From contig NZ_CP026100.1 of the NCBI RefSeq assembly GCF_003722335.1, positions 3,818,001 to 3,882,000 on the forward strand: 64,000 nucleotides of DNA. Reading direction: 5' to 3'. The stretch is from Caulobacter flavus. Lineage in GTDB: Bacteria > Pseudomonadota > Alphaproteobacteria > Caulobacterales > Caulobacteraceae. The notes under the pieces are model-generated. The model worked only from the letters and a program-made list of their open reading frames with translations, was not told where the DNA came from and did no database searches. The position numbers were made by a program, and so were the translations under genes. Below are positions 54,817 to 64,000 of the stretch, piece after piece (position 1 is the first letter of the stretch; every line of letters starts with the position of its first letter).

Positions 54817-56013
54817 ATGCGTAAGGTCGTCATCGGAGCAGCGAGAACGGGTTGGGCGAAGGCGGCGCTGATCGTCGGCGCCCTGGCGCTCGCCGGTGTC
54901 GCCGTGGCCACCGTGCAGGGGCCCGCGCCCGCCGCCGGCGTCCAGAAGGTCCGCTTCGGCGGCGACCGCGCCGAGACCCGAGTCGTCATCGACCTGGACC
55001 GCGCGGCCGTCGGCAAGCTGATCGGCGACGGCGCCGCGGCCAGCCGAGTCGTCGTGGGCCTGCCCAACGTGACGGTTTCCGGCGACCTGCAGGGCGCCGG
55101 CCATGGCCTGGTCGACCGCTGGGTCATCGACGAGGCCGCCGGCGGGGCGCGCCTGTCCCTCGATCTTTCCTCCAAGGCCGTGGTCAAGCGCCGCTTCCTG
55201 CTGCCGCCGGCCGACGGCGCGACCGCCTTCCGCTACGTGATCGACCTGGCCGCCGCCGATCCGGCTTCGGCCGGGGCCGCCGTCATGCGCCCGACCACCG
55301 TTTCGACCCCGGCCAAGCCCGCGACGCTGAAGCTGAAGAAGACGATCGTCATCGACGCCGGCCACGGCGGCAAGGATCCCGGCTCGGCCGGCGCCAACAC
55401 CAACGAGAAGGACGTCACCCTGGCCGCGGCCAAGGCGCTGAAGAGCAAGCTGGAGAAGTCCGGCCGCTTCAACGTCGTGCTGACCCGCGACACCGACACC
55501 TTCATTCCCCTGGAATCGCGCGTGCAGATCGCCCGCCGCGCCGACGCGGACCTGTTCATCTCGCTGCACGCCGACTCGGGTCCCGACGTCGGCACCCGCG
55601 GCGCCAGCGTCTACACCCTGTCGGAAAAGGGCGCCGAGCGCGCCGCCCGGGTGCTGGAAAAGGACGACTGGCTGATGAAGGCCAGCCTGCCGGGCCGCGA
55701 CCGCGCCGTGGGTCAGATCCTGCTGGACCTGTCGCAGCGCGCCACCAAGAACCGTTCGGCCGCCTTCGCCGAGACCCTGCTGGAAAAGGTGGGCGACGAG
55801 ACCGTGCTGCTGCGCCGCAGCCACCGCGACGCCGGCTTCATCGTGCTGCTGGCCCCCGACGTGCCGGCGGTGCTGCTCGAAATGGGCTTCATGACCAATC
55901 TCGAGGACGAGAAGCTGCTGAAGAGCCCGGCCGGCCGCGAGCGGCTGATGAACGCGGTGGCCAGCTCCATTGAAACCTACTTCGCCGCCCAGACACGGAT
56001 CAGCGCTCGCTGA
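54817..56013 (+). CDS. amiC: N-acetylmuramoyl-L-alanine amidase
   Basis: Periplasmic zinc amidase that splits septal peptidoglycan during daughter-cell separation. A signal peptide (ALIVGALALAGVAVATVQG) precedes an AMIN domain (residues about 35-150, RFGGDRAETRVVIDLD) and the Amidase_3 domain. Zinc and catalytic residues are in IVIDAGHGGKDPGSAG, NEKDVTLA and LFISLHADSGPD, and the C-terminal Glu is in VLLEMGFMTNLEDEKLL. At 398 residues it is the single AmiC-type enzyme of Caulobacter. A PBP1A gene follows 115 bases later. Confidence 0.93.
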   Translation: MRKVVIGAARTGWAKAALIVGALALAGVAVATVQGPAPAAGVQKVRFGGDRAETRVVIDLDRAAVGKLIGDGAAASRVVVGLPNVTVSGDLQGAGHGLVDRWVIDEAAGGARLSLDLSSKAVVKRRFLLPPADGATAFRYVIDLAAADPASAGAAVMRPTTVSTPAKPATLKLKKTIVIDAGHGGKDPGSAGANTNEKDVTLAAAKALKSKLEKSGRFNVVLTRDTDTFIPLESRVQIARRADADLFISLHADSGPDVGTRGASVYTLSEKGAERAARVLEKDDWLMKASLPGRDRAVGQILLDLSQRATKNRSAAFAETLLEKVGDETVLLRRSHRDAGFIVLLAPDVPAVLLEMGFMTNLEDEKLLKSPAGRERLMNAVASSIETYFAAQTRISAR

Positions 56014-56128
56014 CCCCGTGAAGGGATTGGCGAAGGGGCAGGGGCGTTGGCGCCTCGCCCGATGCGGGTTACAGCCATCCTCTGGATGATTTGAGCGCGC
56101 GACGGTCGCGTCGCTCGACGGAGGCCGT

Positions 56129-58510
<2,382 letters not shown>

Positions 58511-58523
58511 ATCGCCTTTCCTG

Positions 58524-58632
58524 GGAGCCGGCGCGGTTGCGTCGACCCACCATTATCTTCGTCAGGAGCCGGCGCGGTTGCGCCGACCCACCATTATCTT
58601 TCGTCAGGAGTCGGCGCGGTTGCGCCGACTCC
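58524..58632. repeat. Tandem hairpin repeat, about 2.6 units of 41-42 bases
   Basis: Units begin at 58524, 58565 and 58607, each starting GGAG(C/T)CGGCGCGGTTGCG. The first two continue with GACCCACCATTATCTT and CGTCA. The truncated third unit, 58607-58632, is a perfect hairpin: GGAGTCGGCGC, loop GGTT, GCGCCGACTCC. It lies between mrcA and prfB, 50 bases before the prfB start. Confidence 0.85.
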
Positions 58633-58681
58633 GGGCGCGGGCTATGTCCCGCGCCCTTACTTTGTGTCACGGAGCTACGTG

Positions 58682-59804
58682 ATGAGACCGGATGTCGAGG
58701 CCGCCGCGGCCGACATCGAGCAGTCCGTTGGACTGCTCAGGAGGCGTCTTTGACTGGGATGTCGCCCTTAGAAAACTCGATGAACTGAACGCGCGGGTCG
58801 AAGACCCGACGCTGTGGGACCGTCCGTCCGAGGCCCAGGCCGTGTCGCGCGAGCGCGCCAACCTGGCCGCCAAGGTCGAGGCGGTGCAGAGCATCGAACG
58901 CGACGTCAAGGACGCGCTCGAATACGCCGAGCTGGCCGACATGGAGTCCGACGAGGACTCGCTGAACGACGCCCGCGCCCAGCTGAAGGCCATCAAGGAA
59001 CGCGCCGCCCGCGCGGAACTCGAGGCCCTGCTGTCGGGCGAGGCCGACGGCAACGACGCCTATATCGAAATCAACTCCGGGGCCGGCGGCACCGAGTCGT
59101 GCGACTGGGCCGGCATCCTGCTGCGGATGTACACCCGCTGGGCCAACGCCCACGGCATGACGACCGAGTTGGTGGAAGAGACCGACGGCGACCAGGCCGG
59201 CATCAAGTCGGCCACGCTGCTGGTCAAGGGCGCCAACGCCTATGGCTGGCTGAAGACCGAGGCCGGGGTGCACCGCCTGGTGCGCATCAGCCCGTACGAC
59301 AGCAGCGCCCGTCGCCACACCTCGTTCGCCTCGGCCTGGGTCTATCCGGTCATCGACGACACGATCGAGATCGACATCAACCCGTCCGACGTACGCACCG
59401 ACACCTACCGGGCTTCCGGGGCCGGCGGTCAGCACATCAACAAGACCGACTCGGCCGTGCGTCTGACGCACATCCCGACCGGGATCGTGGTGGCCTGCCA
59501 GGCCGGCCGTTCGCAGCACCAGAACCGCGACGAGGCCTGGAAGATGCTGCGCGCCCGGATGTACGAGGCCGAGCTTCAGAAGCGTGAAGCCGCCCAGCAG
59601 GCGCTGCACGACCAGAAGACCGACATCGGCTGGGGTCACCAGATCCGCTCGTACGTCCTGCAGCCGTACCAGATGGTCAAGGACCTGCGGACCAACGTCG
59701 AGACCTCCGACACGGCCGGCGTGCTGGACGGCGACCTGGACGCCTTCATGGGCGCCTCGCTGGCCCAGCGGGTCGGCGCGACGCGGGACGCTTCCGAAGG
59801 CTGA
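58682..59804 (+). CDS. prfB: Peptide chain release factor 2 (programmed +1 frameshift)
   Basis: RF2 recognises UGA and UAA. The coding sequence is split: 23 codons from ATG 58682 to CTT 58748-58750 are followed in frame by TGA (58751-58753). Reading resumes in the +1 frame at GAC 58752, giving 373 residues with the natural join [25 protein letters not shown] at 58739-58744 sits three bases before CTT, the E. coli stimulator spacing. The GGQ motif is [12 protein letters not shown]; the stop-recognition tripeptide position reads SPY in [14 protein letters not shown] where E. coli has SPF. GGAG precedes the ATG by seven bases. Confidence 0.96.
58739..58754 (+). promoter_or_regulatory. prfB recoding site
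   Basis: AGGAGG (58739-58744), CGT, then the slippery CTT followed by TGA and C (58748-58754). Low RF2 slows termination at TGA and favours the +1 slip, which makes synthesis self-regulating. Confidence 0.95.
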
Positions 59805-60192
59805 GGCCGGCGGAGCGACCTGAAACGACGAACGCCCCGGAGCGATCCGGGGCGTTTTTTCGTTCAACGGGGCTCGTCTGCGTCCCGATGCGGCTGTTTG
59901 AAAAAGCTGTCGGCGGCGACCTCCTCGGGGAGGGGCCGTCCGAAGGTGGGTTCGGAGTCCAGAAGCGGGTCGCTGCGGCGATAGCGCAACCGGCCGAGCC
60001 GATGCCGAACCAAAAGCCGTCCGAAAAAGCAAAGCCCAAAAAGGTCGAAGCCCAGGCCGCGCCGGCGACCAAGGCCGTCCAGGCCGCCATGATGGCGACG
60101 AGATAGAGCCAGGGCGCGCGTTGCCGCCAACGCTGTCTGGCGGCGACCGTCTTGCGCCAGCCGTCGCGCGGCTTGCCAGGTGGAGGCGACAA
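59746..60192 (-). CDS. Small membrane protein, possibly frameshifted near the C-terminus
   Basis: The open frame encodes 148 residues with two hydrophobic segments ([20 protein letters not shown] and [20 protein letters not shown]). It then runs as low-complexity sequence through the prfB terminator and into the 3' end of prfB on the opposite strand. In the adjacent frame a plausible ending, [20 protein letters not shown] and so on, stops at 59864, immediately before the terminator. A frameshift around 59940-59990 is therefore likely. The start is TTG 60192, seven bases after the bacA stop. Function unknown; possibly linked to bactofilin. Confidence 0.5.
   Translation of the reverse strand: MSPPPGKPRDGWRKTVAARQRWRQRAPWLYLVAIMAAWTALVAGAAWASTFLGFAFSDGFWFGIGSAGCAIAAATRFWTPNPPSDGPSPRRSPPTAFSNSRIGTQTSPVERKNAPDRSGAFVVSGRSAGLSLRKRPASRRPAGPARRP
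59832..59861 (+). terminator. prfB intrinsic terminator
   Basis: ACGCCCCGGA and TCCGGGGCGT form a perfect 10-base stem with loop GCGA, followed by TTTTTT. It lies about 28 bases after the prfB stop. The A-rich left side lets it also work for the opposite strand. Confidence 0.88.
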
Positions 60193-60199
60193 GCCGGCT

Positions 60200-60694
60200 T
60201 TAGCCGACAGGCTTGGCCGTCAAGGTCAGGTCGGCGACCGGGGCCGGGGAGACCGCGACCGGAGCGGCCTGGGGCGGGGCCTGGCGCTGGAACTTCAGGC
60301 TGCGGCCCTGGAAGAAGGCGCCGGTTTCCATCGCCAGCTGCTCGTGGGTGATGTCGCCGTCGACATAGGCCGTGCCGTAGAGGCGGACCTGCTTGGCGGT
60401 GATCGCGCCGACCACGCGGCCGCGGATCTCGACGGCCTCGGCGTAGACGCCGCCCTCGACGTGGCCGGTCTCGCCGACGGTCAGGCGGCCGACGCGGACG
60501 TCGCCGCGCACCACGCCGTCGATCTGCAGCTCGCCGTCGCCGCTGACGCCGCCCTCGATGGTGATGTCCGACGAGATCAGCGAGGCCACGCGCGGCGGGG
60601 CCTTGCGGGCCTGGTCGACGGGCGCCGCGGCCGGAAGGGGCAGGGGCTCGATCTGGACGGGGGTCTTGGACCCCTTAGCCGGCTTGCTGAACAT
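60200..60694 (-). CDS. bacA: Bactofilin BacA
   Basis: A 164-residue cytoskeletal protein that polymerises at the membrane; in Caulobacter, BacA localises at the stalk base and recruits the synthase PbpC. The N-terminus MFSKPAKGSK is the membrane-targeting type. The central bactofilin domain (SSDITIEGGVSGDGELQIDG to RLYGTAYVDGDITHEQLAME) consists of repeated right-handed beta-helix turns, and the ends are proline-rich. Start 60694 lies inside the 3' end of the M23 peptidase gene (20-base overlap), so translation is probably coupled. The upstream frame to 60739 is not needed. Confidence 0.94.
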   Translation of the reverse strand: MFSKPAKGSKTPVQIEPLPLPAAAPVDQARKAPPRVASLISSDITIEGGVSGDGELQIDGVVRGDVRVGRLTVGETGHVEGGVYAEAVEIRGRVVGAITAKQVRLYGTAYVDGDITHEQLAMETGAFFQGRSLKFQRQAPPQAAPVAVSPAPVADLTLTAKPVG

Positions 60695-61826
60695 ACTCGC
60701 CTGCCTTGAGGAAGCGGTTGGGGTTCTGGGCGCGACCATTGACCCAGACCTCGTAGTGGAGGTGCGGGCCGGTGGAGCGGCCGGTGGAGCCCATGGCGCC
60801 GACGCGCTGGCCGATCACCACGCGCTGGCCGACGCGCACGGCGACGCCTTGCAGGTGGGCGTAGCGGGTCTTGAAGCCGCCGCCATGGTCGATCTCGACG
60901 GTGTTGCCGTAGCCCGAGCGCACGCCGGTGAACGACACCACGCCCGGGGCGGTGGCCATGATCGGCGTGTAGAACGCGCCGGGGAAGTCCAGGCCCGAAT
61001 GGAAGGCCGGCCGGTGCGTGAACGGGTCGAAGCGCACGCCGTAGCTGCTCGACAGGGCCGGGTTGGCGGTCGGGCGGTTGAACGGCAGGCGCTGGGCGGC
61101 GCTGCTGAGCGACCGCATGTCGGACATGTCGCTGGCGGCGCGGTGGATACGGGCGGCGAACTCCTCGTCGACGTCGAGCACGGCGGCGAGCGCGCGGGGA
61201 TCCTTGGCCTCGATCAGCGGGCCGCCCAGCGAGGCGCCGCGGCCGGTGAAGCTGCCGGCGTCGAGGCCGGCCATACGCATGGCCAGGCGCAGGCGCTCGG
61301 CGCGGCTCTTGGCGAAGCCCTCGGCGGCGTCGATCAGGCGCTCCTGGTCCATGCGGGTGGCCTGGATGCGCTCGACAGGCGAGGCGTCGGCGAGGGTCGG
61401 CTTGGCCACGGCCAGCGCCTGGGCGGCGCCGGGCGCGCCCTTGAAGTCGCTGACCAGCATGGCCAGGGCGGCGTGGCGCTTCTCGACCGACAGGGCCAGC
61501 TCGTCCAGCGAGCCGCTGGTGGCCGACAGCTGGGCGACGGCGCTGTTCAGGCGCGCCTGGCGGTCGGCGTTGAGGCGCTCGTAATAGGCCTTCTGCTTGA
61601 GCACGACCTGGTCGGTCTGGCTGACGGCCAGGGCGTTGACCAGCATGGCGGCGGTGCAGACGCCCATCCACAGCGCCGCTGCGCCGACGCTGGCCGCGCA
61701 GGCCAGCTGCTTGTTGGTGGACAGCACGTAGCCGCGCATCTCGCCGCCCGAGCGGACATACAGATGGCGTTCCGGAAACAGACCTTCGAGAGTCTTACGC
61801 AGGCGGTGAAAATGCGCGATCGCCAT
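60675..61826 (-). CDS. M23 family metallopeptidase linked to bactofilin
   Basis: A 383-residue LytM-type peptidoglycan endopeptidase. One membrane segment lies near residues 42-68 (AASVGAAALWMGVCTAAMLV), followed by a coiled-coil region (residues about 75-175) and the C-terminal M23 domain. Zinc ligands are in FHSGLDFPG (HxxxD) and PHLHYEVWVNG (HxH), and the third His is in YAHLQG, so the enzyme looks active. M23 peptidases of this layout (LmdC-like) are encoded beside bactofilin genes in several alphaproteobacteria, and bacA overlaps its 3' end here. Likely role: local wall remodelling guided by BacA. Confidence 0.9.
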   Translation of the reverse strand: MAIAHFHRLRKTLEGLFPERHLYVRSGGEMRGYVLSTNKQLACAASVGAAALWMGVCTAAMLVNALAVSQTDQVVLKQKAYYERLNADRQARLNSAVAQLSATSGSLDELALSVEKRHAALAMLVSDFKGAPGAAQALAVAKPTLADASPVERIQATRMDQERLIDAAEGFAKSRAERLRLAMRMAGLDAGSFTGRGASLGGPLIEAKDPRALAAVLDVDEEFAARIHRAASDMSDMRSLSSAAQRLPFNRPTANPALSSSYGVRFDPFTHRPAFHSGLDFPGAFYTPIMATAPGVVSFTGVRSGYGNTVEIDHGGGFKTRYAHLQGVAVRVGQRVVIGQRVGAMGSTGRSTGPHLHYEVWVNGRAQNPNRFLKAGEYVQQAG

Positions 61827-62038
61827 GCCCAGGAAACCCCCCAGTTTTCAAGGTCTGGGGGATATGCAACGAGAAAGCACGAATAGGCAAGACTCTTCGC
61901 ACCTGCGAAGGCGCGGACGGCCAAGTTTGGACCATGAACCTGCGTCGATTAACCCGACATGAACGGACTGGCTACACGTGACACGGGAGAAGTGGCGGAA
62001 AAACGCGACTTTGCGGCGCCGGCGCCACAGTGGCCCTG

Positions 62039-62314
62039 TTACCGGTCTTCCAGCGTGTGCCAGAGGCGCAGCACGAACACCGTGGTTTCGGTGAGTTCAT
62101 ATCGAAGCTCATAGCCACCGACGATCAGCCGACGAACCTCGCGAGGCGCGAACTCGTCCAGGCGCGCCCTGAGCCTCGGGGTGTCCAGCAACCGTTTGGG
62201 CGTCGCCACCAACTCTCGCGCGGTCTGTGCGGCGGCACGTGGGTTCACTTCGGCGAGGAAGGCGTGCAGCCGCGCGAGATCGGACGCGGCCTTGCCGGTC
62301 CAGACCAGGCGCAT
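62039..62314 (-). CDS. parE: RelE/ParE family toxin
   Basis: A 91-residue toxin of the ParE/RelE superfamily. It starts MRLVWTGKAASDLARLHAFL and ends with the strand region YELRYELTETTVFVLRLWHT. The conserved Arg in GYELRYEL is typical of the ParE/RelE fold. Whether it poisons gyrase (ParE) or cuts mRNA (RelE) cannot be decided here; pairing with a ribbon-helix-helix antitoxin favours ParE. It overlaps the antitoxin stop by one base (TGATG). Confidence 0.85.
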   Translation of the reverse strand: MRLVWTGKAASDLARLHAFLAEVNPRAAAQTARELVATPKRLLDTPRLRARLDEFAPREVRRLIVGGYELRYELTETTVFVLRLWHTLEDR

Positions 62315-62565
62315 CAGCGCGACGGGGCGTCGGTGTCGAGGCTGTCGGCCCAGGCTTCCATCGTCGCCTGCTCGACCAAGCGGCCGGCATCGACGTCGGC
62401 CAGGCCTTCGAGGGTCAGGGCGCGGAAGCGTTCCTCACGATCGGCCCAGGCGGTCAAGGCCTCGCGAACGACGGAGTCCTGCGAGCGATCCTGGCGAACC
62501 GCCAACCGGCCGATCTGCTCGGCCAGCGGGGCGGGAACTTCAACGGTCAGCACCTTGGTGCGCAC
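62314..62565 (-). CDS. parD: Ribbon-helix-helix antitoxin (ParD/CopG-like)
   Basis: An 83-residue antitoxin. The N-terminal ribbon-helix-helix is KVLTVEVPAPLAEQIGRLAV then SQDSVVREALTAWADRE, which should bind the operon promoter. The C-terminal tail (EGLADVDAGRLVEQATMEAW) would wrap the toxin. GTG 62565 is preceded by GGAG at seven bases; ATG 62595 in frame lacks such support. It precedes the toxin gene with one-base overlap. Expected to be autoregulated. Confidence 0.82.
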   Translation of the reverse strand: MRTKVLTVEVPAPLAEQIGRLAVRQDRSQDSVVREALTAWADREERFRALTLEGLADVDAGRLVEQATMEAWADSLDTDAPSR

Positions 62566-62615
62566 GGGGCGTCTCCGAGCCAGGGTCGCGATCATAACCC
62601 GTCGGAGGACGAAGG

Positions 62616-63080
62616 CTAGGCCTTCAGGCCCTGCGCCGCCTTCAGCACCGCCTTGACGTGGCCGGGGACCTTCACCTTGCGCCAGATCTCGCGGACCACG
62701 CCGTCGCGGTCGATCAGGAAGGTCGAGCGGTCGATGCCCATGTACTTGCGGCCGTACATGCTCTTTTCCACCCACGAGCCGTAGGCCTCGACGGTCTCGC
62801 CCAGGGTGTCGGAGCCAAGTTCGACGGTCAGGTCGTGCTTCTTGCGGAACTTGCCGTGACTGGCGGCGCTGTCCTTGGACACGCCGATCACCACCGCGCC
62901 GGCCTTGGCGAACTCCTCGACCTCGGCCGAGAACTGCAGGGCCTGCGAGGTGCAGCCGGTCGTGTCGTCCTTCGGATAGAAATAGAGCACGACGTTCTTG
63001 CCCTTGAGGCCGGCCAGGCTGACGCGGCCGGTGTCGGTGGGCAGGTCGAAGTCGGGAGCCTTGTCGCCGGGGTTCAGCAT
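62616..63080 (-). CDS. bcp: Thioredoxin-dependent thiol peroxidase (Bcp/PrxQ)
   Basis: A 154-residue peroxiredoxin that reduces hydroperoxides. The thioredoxin fold begins LNPGDKAPDFDLPTDTGRVS. The peroxidatic Cys lies in YPKDDTTGCTSQALQFSAE, near residue 43. The usual TPGCT-x-E-A-C motif is altered: Thr replaces Pro before Gly-Cys, and the resolving Cys five residues on is replaced by Leu. The protein probably works by a 1-Cys mechanism or uses an external thiol. It lies between the toxin-antitoxin pair and tyrS. Confidence 0.92.
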   Translation of the reverse strand: MLNPGDKAPDFDLPTDTGRVSLAGLKGKNVVLYFYPKDDTTGCTSQALQFSAEVEEFAKAGAVVIGVSKDSAASHGKFRKKHDLTVELGSDTLGETVEAYGSWVEKSMYGRKYMGIDRSTFLIDRDGVVREIWRKVKVPGHVKAVLKAAQGLKA

Positions 63081-63127
63081 CGAACTTTCTCCAACATCAC
63101 GGGCCCAGCGTCACGGGCTTGGAACGC

Positions 63128-63163
63128 GTCCTCCCGGAGCGGCCGCGACCGCTCCGGGAGGAC
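63128..63163 (-). terminator. Hairpin between tyrS and bcp
   Basis: GTCCTCCCGGAGCGG (63128-63142) pairs perfectly with CCGCTCCGGGAGGAC (63149-63163) around the loop CCGCGA. It follows the tyrS stop on the minus strand; no T run is present. Confidence 0.55.
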
Positions 63164-63188
63164 GATACTTAGTAGCTTCGCCGTCCGG

Positions 63189-64000
63189 TTAAACCGGCTT
63201 GACCAGCACGATCTTCTTCTTGCCCTGGCTCAGCTTGACGACGCCGTCGATCAGGTCGGCGTTTGTCACCAGGCGGTCGCCGTCCTTTTCCTGGGCGTCG
63301 TTGAGGCGCAGGCCGCCGCCCTGGGCCAGGCGGCGGGCCTCGCCGCGCGAGGCGGTGAGGCCGATGTCGGTGGCCAGCACGGCCAGGGCCACGCCCTCGG
63401 CCAGCACCGAGGCGGCGACCTCGACCGTCGGCAGGTCGGCCGACAGCTGGCCCTGCTCGAAGGCCGTCTCGGCCGTGGCGCGGGCGGTCCTGGCGGCCTC
63501 GTCGCCGTGCACCAGGCGGGTGGCCTCGTCGGCCAGCACCTTCTTGGCGTCGTTGATCTGGGCGCCTTGAAGGGCCTCCAGTTCGGCGATCCTGTCCAGC
63601 GGCAGGTCGGTGAACAGCTTCAGGAAGCGGCCGACGTCGGCGTCCTCGGTGTTGCGCCAGAACTGCCAGTAGTCGTAGGGCGAAAGAGCGTCGGCGTTGA
63701 GCCAGACGGCGCCGGCGGCGGTCTTGCCCATCTTGGCGCCCGAGGCCGTGGTCAGGAGCGGCGTGGTCAGGCCGAAGGCGGCCTTCTGGTCGACACGGCG
63801 GGTCAGTTCGACGCCGTTGAGGATGTTGCCCCACTGGTCCGAGCCGCCCATCTGCAGCACGCAGCCGTACTTGCGGTTCAGTTCCAGGAAGTCGGTGGCC
63901 TGCATCAGCATGTAGTTGAATTCGAGGAACGTCATCGGCTGCTCACGCTCGAGGCGCAGCTTCACCGAGTCGAAGGTCAGCATGCGGTTGATCGTGAAGT
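63189..64000 (-). CDS. tyrS: Tyrosine--tRNA ligase (partial, N-terminus outside window)
   Basis: The C-terminal 269 residues of a class I synthetase; the gene continues past the window edge. Visible features: [20 protein letters not shown], the tyrosyl-adenylate region [20 protein letters not shown], the KMSKS loop as AKMGKT in [15 protein letters not shown], and a C-terminal S4 domain ([20 protein letters not shown]) ending [10 protein letters not shown]. The HIGH motif must lie upstream. Confidence 0.95.
   Translation of the reverse strand, partial: FTINRMLTFDSVKLRLEREQPMTFLEFNYMLMQATDFLELNRKYGCVLQMGGSDQWGNILNGVELTRRVDQKAAFGLTTPLLTTASGAKMGKTAAGAVWLNADALSPYDYWQFWRNTEDADVGRFLKLFTDLPLDRIAELEALQGAQINDAKKVLADEATRLVHGDEAARTARATAETAFEQGQLSADLPTVEVAASVLAEGVALAVLATDIGLTASRGEARRLAQGGGLRLNDAQEKDGDRLVTNADLIDGVVKLSQGKKKIVLVKPV

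Noticed and set aside
58524..58632. CRISPR array
   Set aside because: Units are contiguous tandem repeats without unique spacers, and no cas genes are nearby.

Overview
The window is GC-rich (about two thirds G+C by eye), densely coded DNA from an alphaproteobacterium, almost certainly a Caulobacter close to C. crescentus/C. vibrioides. The diagnosis rests on lineage-specific genes: popZ next to an S-layer-type TolC gene (rsaFb), popA with an intact I-site and a ruined GGDEF motif, hdaA, bacA beside its M23 peptidase gene, a Caulobacter-length RNase E ending in G-W-W, and NDUFA12/DUF2155. No rRNA, CRISPR array, transposase or prophage was seen.

Layout. 63-3559: ribonuclease D, a six-TM hybrid histidine kinase and a small membrane protein. 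3664-7464: ppx and ppk (polyphosphate turnover). 7568-11393: hdaA with DnaA-box-like repeats upstream, a divergent EcsC protein, a FrnE-type DsbA protein and popA. 11581-17005: CoA transferase, YihY, the overlapping rsmC-rsuA-tusA cluster, a coiled-coil protein and an isochorismatase-like hydrolase. 17006-18791: a lower-GC islet with a putAbiC-type (phage abortive infection) membrane protein and a small convergent membrane protein. 18792-24187: DUF4424, tRNA-Ser, then rlpA and the compact tmk-holB-tatD-MBL operon. 24195-27720: hypothetical proteins, a beta-barrel candidate, two tandemly duplicated tRNA-Asn genes and a winged-helix regulator. 27819-35716: PIMT-like gene, rsaFb, popZ, valS, acyl-CoA synthetase. 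36185-43267: aspS, secreted and pentapeptide-repeat proteins, a 919-residue protein carrying the C-terminal TSCPD module of class II ribonucleotide reductase without its catalytic barrel, NDUFA12 and DUF2155. 43204-48474: aat, accC-accB-aroQ, thiS and thiG, the last two separated by 1.1 kb of repeats and possible structured RNA. 48728-54275: a small protein, DsbA-like lipoprotein, M48 metalloprotease and RNase E. 54817-64000: amiC, PBP1A, prfB with a programmed +1 frameshift, a small membrane protein, bacA, M23 peptidase, a ParDE-type toxin-antitoxin pair, bcp and a partial tyrS.

How the genes relate. Many serve cell-cycle and envelope functions: replication control (hdaA, holB, tmk), polar organisation and CtrA degradation (popZ, popA), and the cell wall (rlpA, amiC, PBP1A, bacA, M23 peptidase). 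Translation and RNA turnover are the second theme (valS, aspS, tyrS, prfB, rsuA, rsmC, rnd, rne, aat, three tRNAs). Intergenic spaces hold several families of GC-rich inverted repeats. The main candidates for novelty are the AbiC-like islet, the NrdJ-derived TSCPD protein, the structured thiS-thiG spacer and the DnaA-box-like array before hdaA.
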